From a bacterium (GTDB lineage Bacteria > Armatimonadota > Fimbriimonadia > Fimbriimonadales > GBS-DC): DNA of 5,592 nt. Shown here piece after piece: positions 1-5,569 of this stretch. Position 1 is the first letter of the stretch. Each line of letters starts with the position of its first letter. The DNA lies in NCBI GenBank assembly GCA_029335935.2, contig JARJMV020000276.1, positions 1-5,592 of the forward strand, written 5' to 3'. The notes beneath the pieces are model-generated. The model did not search any database. It was not told the origin of the DNA and was given only the letters and a program-made list of their open reading frames with translations. A program made the translations under genes and the position numbers.

Positions 1-1
1 A

Positions 2-379
2 CATACCCACCTCAAGCTGGGGCGTGCAGGTCAGGCGATGATTGATTTTCTCACGCACTGGCTCTTAGCGCAGCGCGCTTCGCTGGATGCGCATCCGACC
101 GACTCCCGCACAGTGGCGCTGCTGGAGTGGCTCTGGCGCGCGGGCGCGCTGGAACGCGCCGACTGCGACGCGCTACGCGAGGCGTGGCTGTTCCTATATC
201 ATCTGCGCAACCGCCTGCGCCTGCTGTTTGAACCTGCCCCAGAGACCCTACCCGACGGCGAACGGCTACACGCACTTGCGCACAGCTTGAACCTCAACAA
301 CGCCGACCAACTCACGCGCCTGCTGCAGGAACACCAAGCTGTGATTGAACAAGTCGCGACGCGCTTCGAGTTCGTGTAG
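2..379 (+). CDS. glnE: Glutamine synthetase adenylyltransferase/deadenylase (GlnE), C-terminal fragment
   Basis: Partial gene: the frame is open from base 2 and ends at TAG 377-379, so about 125 C-terminal residues are visible and the start lies upstream of the window. GlnE adds and removes AMP on glutamine synthetase in response to PII, tuning nitrogen assimilation in the cytoplasm. The fragment opens with HLKLGRAGQAMIDFL, which fits the conserved LKLGRGG..(D/E)hEF segment that closes the nucleotidyltransferase core. It continues into the expected all-helical tail: an ALLEWLWRAGAL helix, an ALREAWLFLYHLRNRLRLL helix, then LAHSLNL and a final helix ending ATRFEFV. The motif is degenerate: GG reads AG, and the usual glutamate position is Asp with Met two residues before it. 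The ATG at 38 is internal, not the start. The call rests on motif order and helix pattern. A distant relative with altered activity is possible because most of the protein is not visible. Confidence 0.8.
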   Translation, partial: HTHLKLGRAGQAMIDFLTHWLLAQRASLDAHPTDSRTVALLEWLWRAGALERADCDALREAWLFLYHLRNRLRLLFEPAPETLPDGERLHALAHSLNLNNADQLTRLLQEHQAVIEQVATRFEFV

Positions 380-390
380 CAAGCGCGCGC

Positions 391-729
391 CTACCCCTTG
401 CTGGAGCGGTAATGCACCAGCTCGGCGTCCAGCAGCAGGATTAAGCCCTCCTGCACCATCTCGTCCAGCACAGGCAGGAACGCTTGTATCTTCTCGGCGT
501 TGTCGACGAACTCGATGACCATCGGCAGGTCTTCCGACAGGCGCAAGATGTTGGCAGTATGGATGATGCTGTTCGCGCCGTAGCCCGCGACGCCGCGCAG
601 CACCGTGCCGCCCGCCAATCCCCGCTCGCGCGCCTTGAGTAGAATCGCCATGTAGAGCGGCTGCCCATGCCACTTAGTCGCCTCGCCGATGTAGACCCGC
701 AATAGCTTAACTGGACCTTCAATCGTCAT
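391..729 (-). CDS. DUF190 (UPF0166) family protein, fluoride-channel partner
   Basis: This encodes 112 residues, typical for DUF190, a small cytoplasmic family with a PII-like (GlnB-like) ferredoxin fold that is often encoded beside crcB. Family landmarks are all present in order: LLRVYIGE (residues 9-16), PLYMAILLKARERGLAGGTVLRG in segments from residue 24 to 46, GYG at 49-51, then LSEDLPMVIEFVD (64-76) and the C-terminal EKIQAFLPVLDEMV helix. The ATG at 729-727 was chosen because homology begins within ten residues and because it overlaps the crcB stop as ATGA (726-729), a classic translational-coupling arrangement. A much longer in-frame extension exists upstream but overlaps crcB completely and shows no family similarity. 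The biochemical role of DUF190 is not settled; a regulatory or accessory role in fluoride tolerance is inferred from the neighbour. The gene converges with glnE, with only 11 bases between the stops. Confidence 0.93.
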   Translation of the reverse strand: MTIEGPVKLLRVYIGEATKWHGQPLYMAILLKARERGLAGGTVLRGVAGYGANSIIHTANILRLSEDLPMVIEFVDNAEKIQAFLPVLDEMVQEGLILLLDAELVHYRSSKG

Positions 730-1121
730 AGGTCGGTACCCCCAATCAGCCAGCGTCCGAGCAGCACGCCCAGCGTCACAGCAATCAACCCCAACACCAA
801 GCTGCCCAACAGGTTCAACCCTGCCTGCCACCATAGCCCCTGCTGCAACAGGCGCAGGCTCTCGTACTCGTAGGTGGAGTAGGTGGTGAAGGAGCCGATA
901 CAGCCAATCGCTATCACCTGTCGCCACTCGGGCGCCCACACATAGTGCAGCGCCAGCGTCATGAACAGCCCCAGCAGGAACGAACCTGCTACATTAATCA
1001 GCATCGTCTCAACAGGAAACAGTACGCCCGCTCGCTGGGCAACCCAACCGCCAATCCAATAGCGCAAGTTCGCGCCCACGAAACCGCCGATGCCAATCAG
1101 TAAAGTGGTGCGTAGCATCAT
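726..1121 (-). CDS. crcB: CrcB/Fluc fluoride ion channel
   Basis: This encodes a small membrane protein of about 130 residues with four hydrophobic helices, matching the dual-topology Fluc channels that form dimers and let F- leave the cytoplasm. Diagnostic motifs, numbered from the ATG at 1121-1119: GIGGFVGANLRYW near residues 10-22, TMLINVAGSFLLG near 40-51 with the conserved Asn, and GSFTTYSTYEYES near 76-88, which is the TM3 break carrying the Na+ site and pore aromatics. Both phenylalanines of the usual TTFSTF pore segment are tyrosines here. Start choice is uncertain. Adjacent ATGs at 1121 and 1118 fit the family N-terminus best; an ATG at 1130 and a TTG at 1145 would add 3 or 8 residues. 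None has a good Shine-Dalgarno, so a leaderless transcript is possible. The stop TGA (728-726) overlaps the DUF190 start. No fluoride riboswitch is recognisable upstream, where only about 65 bases separate it from the divergent gene. Confidence 0.93.
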   Translation of the reverse strand: MMLRTTLLIGIGGFVGANLRYWIGGWVAQRAGVLFPVETMLINVAGSFLLGLFMTLALHYVWAPEWRQVIAIGCIGSFTTYSTYEYESLRLLQQGLWWQAGLNLLGSLVLGLIAVTLGVLLGRWLIGGTDL

Positions 1122-1125
1122 GCAT

Positions 1126-1155
1126 AGCATACCCAAGACGCGCAACTGCCGACAA
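1126..1155 (-). promoter_or_regulatory. Candidate crcB promoter
   Basis: On the minus strand TTGTCG (1155-1150) lies 18 bases before TATGCT (1131-1126). Each matches the sigma-70 consensus at four of six positions. Transcription starting about seven bases downstream would begin at or next to the tandem ATGs (1121, 1118), which fits the absence of a Shine-Dalgarno and suggests leaderless translation. The boxes are weak, so this is tentative. Confidence 0.35.
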
Positions 1156-1162
1156 AATGAGT

Positions 1163-1182
1163 TATAATTACACCGTAGGAGG
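1163..1182 (+). promoter_or_regulatory. -10 box and Shine-Dalgarno of the pseudopilin gene
   Basis: A perfect TATAAT (1163-1168) is followed nine bases later by AGGAGG (1177-1182), then five bases to the ATG at 1188. Transcription would start near 1175, giving a 5' leader of only about 13 bases. No convincing -35 box is seen at the usual spacing (GCGCAA near 1140-1145), so activity may need an activator or another sigma factor. The ribosome-binding site is strong and fixes the start of the gene. Confidence 0.65.
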
Positions 1183-1187
1183 CAACG

Positions 1188-1985
1188 ATGTATCGAAGAG
1201 CATTTACGCTGATAGAGTTGCTGGTCGTGATTGCAATCATCGCGATTTTGGCGGCGATACTATTTCCGGTGTTTGCTCAAGCGCGCGAGAAAGCGCGTCA
1301 AGCCACTTGTCTATCGAATCTGCGCCAGCTGGGAACTGCGCTGGTGATGTACCGAACAGATTGGGAAGGGCGCAATCCAGGTCCTGCGGATTTGGCGTAC
1401 TGTCCGGGCGAGCGGCGTCAGCCCGAGTGGCCGCCGTGGATGACAGGCTTCGTCTCACGACTCGAAGCGCAGTGGGTACCGTGTTTTCGCGTGATTAATG
1501 AACCGCTCAACCCCAACTCTGCGGTGAACCAGATTTGGCTGCTTTACTGGGAGCGTATCACCAAGGGAGCCATCTATCCCTATGTCAAGAACGCCGACAT
1601 CTACATCTGCCCGTCTGATCGGCGGGGGCGCGAGAAGAAGCTGAGCTACTCTATGAATGCGGTGGCGGGCTACATCCCTGAACCAGTAGTGGAGCGTCCT
1701 GCGGAGTTTGTGGTGCTAATCGACGAGGGTGAAACGCTCAACGACGGGTTCTTCTTCGCGCTGCGAAATAATCAGTTCGAGGACTGTCCTTCCATCGCCC
1801 ACAGCGGCGGCGCGAACTTTAGCTTCTTCGATGGGCACTCCAAGTGGGTTCGAGCGCGTCATACAGCGCAGGAGTCGCGCGTTGGGCAGTGTCGCGACAC
1901 AGTACCCAAGCACTACTTCTGCCCGAAGATACCGTTCCCCGAGTCAACAATTTACGCCCCCAGTTGTGAGACCGCCCCGAACTGA
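1188..1985 (+). CDS. DUF1559-type prepilin/pseudopilin with H-x9-DG motif
   Basis: A 265-residue exported pilin-like protein. Residues 1-30 are a class III (type IV pilin) signal: short basic MYRRA, then [20 protein letters not shown] with the conserved Glu at position 5 of the mature protein. Prepilin peptidase would cut between Ala5 and Phe6 and the helix would anchor it in the inner membrane or in a pilus/type II secretion-like filament. It continues [16 protein letters not shown], the stretch typical of the Armatimonadota/Planctomycetota expansion of these proteins. The C-terminal H-x9-DG motif is His205 to Asp215-Gly216 ([17 protein letters not shown]). Oddities: Ala rather than the usual Gly before the cleavage site; eight cysteines (41, 72, 99, 141, 200, 235, 245, 260); and a tail of about 49 residues after the motif carrying three of them. 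The AGGAGG five bases upstream supports this start. The exact filament or substrate is unknown; such genes are usually present in many copies per genome. Confidence 0.92.
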   Translation: MYRRAFTLIELLVVIAIIAILAAILFPVFAQAREKARQATCLSNLRQLGTALVMYRTDWEGRNPGPADLAYCPGERRQPEWPPWMTGFVSRLEAQWVPCFRVINEPLNPNSAVNQIWLLYWERITKGAIYPYVKNADIYICPSDRRGREKKLSYSMNAVAGYIPEPVVERPAEFVVLIDEGETLNDGFFFALRNNQFEDCPSIAHSGGANFSFFDGHSKWVRARHTAQESRVGQCRDTVPKHYFCPKIPFPESTIYAPSCETAPN

Positions 1986-2044
1986 CATCAGGCGACGCAC
2001 ATCGCAACCCGAAAAGAGGCAGGAGTTTCGCTCGGTATATGGAA

Positions 2045-2071
2045 TCGCTTCGCCCGCGAGGTGAAAGGCGA
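2045..2071 (+). promoter_or_regulatory. Possible ribosome-binding-site hairpin
   Basis: TCGC (2045-2048) can pair with GCGA (2068-2071), and TTCGCC (2049-2054) with GGTGAA (2060-2065, one G-U pair). The loop is CGCGA (2055-2059) and AG (2066-2067) bulges. The hairpin contains most of the Shine-Dalgarno GAGGTG (2058-2063) and the A of the ATG at 2071, so it could hold back translation of the downstream gene. The pairing can be read from the sequence; a regulatory role is inference. Confidence 0.4.
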
Positions 2072-2886
2072 TGCGAGCGATGCTGTGTCTGGTGCTGTGC
2101 GCCGCGTGGATGGTTGCACAGGCAGAAACGGAGATATTTCTGGCGACTTTAGCCCAGTTCGATGCTGAGGGGAATTCTATTGTTCTGAAGCGTGCGGGCA
2201 AACCCGACATGAACGCCACGCTCCACAAGAAGGCGCGCCTGTGGCTGAATAAGCAGCCTGTCGACGCCGAGCAGTTTCGCACAATGGAGGGCAAGCAGGT
2301 GATGGCGCGTGTGAGCGTCAGCACGCAGGTGCGCCCCGTCGTGCGCGAGATGGCGGACCCCGACACTTGGAAGTGGCTCGACAAGGTGCGCCGAGGTGTG
2401 GTGAAAGGCACGCTCCAAGGCGTGGAGGACAACTACCTGCTGGTGGAGCTGCCCGACAACACACGATTCGCCTATCGGTTCACCCCCAAGACCCGCTTTG
2501 AGCGCGACGGCAAACCCGCCACCATCGAGGACTTCGCGATTGGCGAGACCTTGTATCTGGCGCCACGCCTACTGTCGAACCTCGATGTAATGCTCCTCTC
2601 GGTCAGCAACACGGAAAAAGACGCCAACATCGGGCGCGAACGCGCGTTGCCCTCTATTCAGGGCACGATTCAGAGCATCGACCGCCAGAAAAAGCTCCTG
2701 AAAGTGTTGACGCGCGCGGGCGACATACGCGAAATACGCTACGATGAGAATACCGAGTTCACTTTCAAGGGCAAGGCGGTGAAGGTGGAGCAGATTAAAC
2801 CACCTGCGCGCGCCACAATTCATCGCACGCGCGACGACGAGGGCAACGACTACGCACGGAAGGTGACGATCCATCCCAACCAGTGA
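2071..2886 (+). CDS. Exported protein with three DUF5666-like beta-rich modules
   Basis: Function not recognised. The 271-residue product starts with a signal peptide (MRAMLCLVLCAAWMVAQA, likely cut after AQA at residue 18), so it is periplasmic or secreted; there is no later membrane helix and no cysteine in the mature part. The mature protein is three related modules of about 55-75 residues: near 22-83, 110-178 and 195-268. Each opens with a strand such as LATLAQFD, KGTLQGVE or QGTIQSID, then a leucine/valine-rich strand, a charged stretch ending in a pattern like T.F...GK.A (clear in modules two and three), a short amphipathic piece, and a closing strand. This resembles DUF5666-type small beta-barrel repeats. 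GAGGTG (2058-2063) ends eight bases before the ATG at 2071; the ATG at 2080 would also leave a usable signal peptide. It lies 85 bases after the pseudopilin on the same strand, so the two may be co-transcribed, but a shared role is not shown. Confidence 0.8.
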   Translation: MRAMLCLVLCAAWMVAQAETEIFLATLAQFDAEGNSIVLKRAGKPDMNATLHKKARLWLNKQPVDAEQFRTMEGKQVMARVSVSTQVRPVVREMADPDTWKWLDKVRRGVVKGTLQGVEDNYLLVELPDNTRFAYRFTPKTRFERDGKPATIEDFAIGETLYLAPRLLSNLDVMLLSVSNTEKDANIGRERALPSIQGTIQSIDRQKKLLKVLTRAGDIREIRYDENTEFTFKGKAVKVEQIKPPARATIHRTRDDEGNDYARKVTIHPNQ

Positions 2887-2921
2887 GAGTTGGCTTTGAA
2901 AAGTGAGCGAATTCGCCCCTC

Positions 2922-2967
2922 CTCATCCCCCTCTGTTGCGGTGTGGGAGAGAGGGACGGGAGTGAAG
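2922..2967. repeat. Imperfect GC-rich intergenic palindrome
   Basis: CCCTCT (2929-2934) pairs with AGAGGG (2950-2955) across a 15-base loop, and the outer arms CTCATCC (2922-2928) and the GG-AGTGA-G stretch (2959-2967) pair imperfectly with small bulges. Its C-rich left arm and G-rich right arm resemble dispersed intergenic palindromes common in many bacterial genomes. It lies 36 bases after the preceding stop and could act as a 3' stem-loop for that transcript, though it lacks a T-tract. Whether it recurs in the genome cannot be seen here. Confidence 0.4.
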
Positions 2968-2968
2968 G

Positions 2969-3053
2969 AAATCAGCAGCACGCCATGCCACGGAGCCTGG
3001 GGGACTGCGCCGAAAGCTCCCTACATCTCTCAGACAGCCTCTCAGCGGAAATG
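2969..3053. other. Non-coding remainder of the intergenic region
   Basis: The spacer between the stops of the two convergent genes is about 218 bases. Apart from the palindrome and the terminator it holds little. CTCTCAG occurs twice, at 3027-3033 and 3039-3045, and GGAGC (2992-2996) has a distant complement GCTCC (3016-3020). No RNA gene, supported open frame or promoter is recognised here. Confidence 0.5.
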
Positions 3054-3083
3054 AAAAAAGCGAGGGAGAGTACCTCCCTCGCT
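3054..3083 (-). terminator. Rho-independent terminator of the chemoreceptor gene
   Basis: Read on the minus strand, GCGAGGGAG (3082-3074) pairs perfectly with CTCCCTCGC (3068-3060) around a five-base loop, with one more A-T pair at the base (3083/3059), and is followed at once by TTTTTT (3059-3054). It begins about 22 bases after the chemoreceptor stop. A second perfect hairpin, CTGCTG/CAGCAG with a three-base loop (3082-3096), lies between stop and terminator and overlaps its base. There is no T-tract on the plus strand, so termination should be one-way. Confidence 0.93.
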
Positions 3084-3104
3084 GCTGGCTCAGCAGATCA
3101 TGTT

Positions 3105-5564
3105 TTATGCTGCGGTGGGAAACTCGATGGTCTCGGTCTGGCTCTCGCCTGTAGTGAACAGGCGCATCGCCTCATCTAAGTCGCGCATACGGTCGGCAAG
3201 CCACTCACTGCGTTGACGGATGTCTGCCTGCAGTTCGGTGAGCGTCTGCCACTGCTGGTTCGAGATAATCGCGGACTGACGGCTCTGCTCACAGATGTGG
3301 CGGCTGGACTGCGCCATCTGTTGCAGCCCTTGATTAATGGACTCGCTCTGCTGACTGATGTAATCCACCTGCAGCGACGATTGCTGGGCGAGTTGCGCCA
3401 CTCGGAGAATGGTTTGTCCGACCTGCGCGATTTCAGCGCTCATCTCTTCGGTGGATGCGCTGGTTTGCTGGGCGATGGCGGCGATGCTTTCGATGCGTTC
3501 AAGAGCGTTGCGACTATCTTCCACGATGCGTGTCATGACCTCGACGGCGCTGCGCATGCGGTGGTCGATGGTCTGTACCGAGTGGAGCGTGTCTTGGAGC
3601 TGAGTGCGCACGGCATCGACCTGTCCCACGCCCGTTTCTACGGAATGGATGGCTTGTTGTAGGGCTTGGATAGATGCGTCGGTGCGCTGGAGTACCTGCT
3701 GGATGATGTTTTGGATTTCGCGTGTGGCGTTGGCGCTACGCTCAGCGAGTCGGCGCACCTCTTCGGCGACGACAGCGAAGCCGCGCCCTGCTTCGCCTGC
3801 GCGCGCCGCTTCAATCGCGGCGTTGAGCGCGAGCAGATTCGTCTGACGCGCGATTTCCTCAATCGTGCGCACAATCTCGCTGACCGACGCCGACATCTCC
3901 GCGAGCGCGCTCAGCTCCTGTCCTACCTGACGCACCTGACGCTCGATAGCGTGCACCACTTGCGCCGCATCGCCCAGCGACTGCATTCCTTGCTGGGCGG
4001 AGTGGGCGACCTGCGTGGTCTGCTCAAATGCCGCGCGCAGCTCAGACGACGCGCCCTCGATGCCCTCACGCACAATGCGCATCGCTTCTAATCCTTGGGC
4101 GGTGCTGTGCGCTGTGTGCTCCGCGCCTTGCGAGACCTCGCCCACCACACGCTGTACCTCGTCGACAATCTGAGCGCTCTGCTGCATCAGCTGCGCTGTC
4201 TCTTGAGTAAGGGCTAAGAACGATTGCATCGACTGGCGGAACTGGTTCACGGCGTCGACCTGCTGCTGGAGTTCGTTGACGAAGTTTTGGCTAATCGCTT
4301 GCGACTGCGCAACGGCGGCGTTGACTTGCTGGGCACCCGTCGTCAGCTGTTCTGTCGCGCGCTGTGTGTGGCTGGTCACAGCGATTACCTGTGCGCTCGA
4401 CTCGCGCGTCTTCGCCACAATCACTTGCAGCGCATCGATGAAGCGGTTAAAGTAGTGTGCGAACTTGCCCAGTTCATCGCGCCGATTTTCAGGCAGGCGT
4501 TGGGTGAGGTCGCCTTGCCCGTTGCTGGCGCGCTCCGCCCACTCGGTCATCTGGCGCAGTGGCTGCAGGGCGCGATAGGCAATTGTGCCTGCTAATGCCG
4601 CAATCAGCAGGATGGCGATGGCCGTACTCACTATCGCTCGTGTGCGTAACCTTGCCAACGGCGCTAAGATGGCATCCTCTTCGGTGCTAATCACCAACCG
4701 CCATCCTGTAGTTGGCACGGTCTCCCAGAACAGGTAGCGCGCTTTACGATCAATCACCGCGCGCTGCACGCCCTGCTCTGCCTCGCCCACAACCTTACTC
4801 TCGGGCAACGCACTCAGTTTGACGCCTTCAAAATCTTTACGGAGCAGCTTACTCGGATCGGGATGGGCTATCAGCGTGCCTTCGCGACTAACTAACATTG
4901 CAAACTCGTGATTGCGATACGCCTCGCCCAGAATGCCCAACTCGGAAACCTTCTGAGACAGCGCGTCGAGTTTGATATCCATGCCCGCCACGCCAAAGAA
5001 TCGCCCCTGCGAAGTGAACATCGGCACAGTCACGCTCACCATCGCCACCTTGACTGCATCATCATAGAAAGGTTCGGTAATGGTGGGTTTGCCCGTGCGT
5101 TTGGGTGTCTGATACCACAGCTGGTCGGGTTCGTGGAAGTCGTAGCTCTCGTCCACGATGTCTTGCTGGGGATAGCTGGTTCGTGTCACCATCACGATTC
5201 GGTTCGGGTCGGGCGGGCGGCGGTGGTCATATGCATAGTACGCGCTGCAAATCTCCTGAGGCTGCGAGTGAAGCGCGTCCGCAAGGTAAGGCACTGTGTT
5301 CGAGTCATGGTTGACCCCCAGATGCTTATGACGCTGCGCGGAGATGATCACAACGCCGACAAACTGCTGGAGATAGCGGTCTAAATACAGGGCAGTCTCA
5401 TGCACCAGTCGCTTGCCTGCTTGCTCGGTCTCACGTTTCTGGGTTGTGCGAGAGGCGTTGTATATTTGGCAGCTGTTGATAGCCATCGCAGCTGACGTCG
5501 CGCAACCAATCGCCAAAGAGAGCGTCCACTCCAACGAACGATTGAAACGTGCTTCTCTTCTCAT
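3105..5564 (-). CDS. Methyl-accepting chemotaxis protein, dCache sensor
   Basis: An 819-residue transmembrane chemoreceptor that would control CheA kinase from an extracytoplasmic signal. In order: short basic N-terminus, TM1 (about 12-31), a periplasmic dCache_1-type domain (about 45-300), TM2 (about 310-331), HAMP (about 332-385, with Pro335 and the [15 protein letters not shown] end), and a long coiled-coil signalling domain (about 390-790). The hairpin tip is unmistakable: [20 protein letters not shown] (570-589), then [32 protein letters not shown] (701-712) fits a methylation-site pattern. In the sensor, Trp150, Tyr151, Tyr167, Asp169 and Asp196 line up with the amino-acid-binding dCache pattern, but the expected Arg reads Gln148. 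The signalling part is longer than in Tsr-like receptors. There is no C-terminal pentapeptide tether for CheR. The ATG at 5564 is supported by GGAGGG five bases upstream. No che or flagellar genes are visible nearby; a terminator follows directly, so this is the last or only gene of its unit. Ligand unknown. Confidence 0.96.
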   Translation of the reverse strand: MRREARFNRSLEWTLSLAIGCATSAAMAINSCQIYNASRTTQKRETEQAGKRLVHETALYLDRYLQQFVGVVIISAQRHKHLGVNHDSNTVPYLADALHSQPQEICSAYYAYDHRRPPDPNRIVMVTRTSYPQQDIVDESYDFHEPDQLWYQTPKRTGKPTITEPFYDDAVKVAMVSVTVPMFTSQGRFFGVAGMDIKLDALSQKVSELGILGEAYRNHEFAMLVSREGTLIAHPDPSKLLRKDFEGVKLSALPESKVVGEAEQGVQRAVIDRKARYLFWETVPTTGWRLVISTEEDAILAPLARLRTRAIVSTAIAILLIAALAGTIAYRALQPLRQMTEWAERASNGQGDLTQRLPENRRDELGKFAHYFNRFIDALQVIVAKTRESSAQVIAVTSHTQRATEQLTTGAQQVNAAVAQSQAISQNFVNELQQQVDAVNQFRQSMQSFLALTQETAQLMQQSAQIVDEVQRVVGEVSQGAEHTAHSTAQGLEAMRIVREGIEGASSELRAAFEQTTQVAHSAQQGMQSLGDAAQVVHAIERQVRQVGQELSALAEMSASVSEIVRTIEEIARQTNLLALNAAIEAARAGEAGRGFAVVAEEVRRLAERSANATREIQNIIQQVLQRTDASIQALQQAIHSVETGVGQVDAVRTQLQDTLHSVQTIDHRMRSAVEVMTRIVEDSRNALERIESIAAIAQQTSASTEEMSAEIAQVGQTILRVAQLAQQSSLQVDYISQQSESINQGLQQMAQSSRHICEQSRQSAIISNQQWQTLTELQADIRQRSEWLADRMRDLDEAMRLFTTGESQTETIEFPTAA

Positions 5565-5569
5565 CTCTT

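Noticed and set aside
378..402. AGCAAG/CTTGCT inverted repeat between the glnE and DUF190 stops as a bidirectional terminator
   Set aside because: The stem is only six pairs with a 13-base loop and no T-tract on either strand; too weak to call.
730..939. 70-residue N-terminal extension of the DUF190 gene
   Set aside because: It lies entirely within crcB in another frame, shows no DUF190 similarity, and the ATG at 729 has the coupled ATGA overlap.
1119..1187. Fluoride (crcB-motif) riboswitch upstream of crcB
   Set aside because: The spacer is only about 65 bases and I could not find the conserved riboswitch core on the minus strand.
1157..1498. 113-residue plus-strand frame starting before the pseudopilin
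   Set aside because: Its start overlaps the TATAAT box, it lacks a ribosome-binding site, and it lies in another frame of the clear pseudopilin gene.
1944..2432. 162-residue minus-strand frame across the leader and the start of the exported protein
   Set aside because: It is a shadow of the plus-strand gene, which has a signal peptide, a ribosome-binding site and modular structure. The antisense product has no motif.
2943..3179. 78-residue plus-strand frame in the intergenic region
   Set aside because: It crosses the terminator and runs into the chemoreceptor's 3' end. It has no Shine-Dalgarno and no recognisable composition or motif.
3213..5384. Several long plus-strand open frames (for example 3213-3662, 3666-4091, 4224-4595, 4908-5384)
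   Set aside because: They are antisense to the unmistakable chemoreceptor gene. Their products are low-complexity, lack family motifs, and have no consistent ribosome-binding sites. Long antisense frames are expected in GC-rich DNA.
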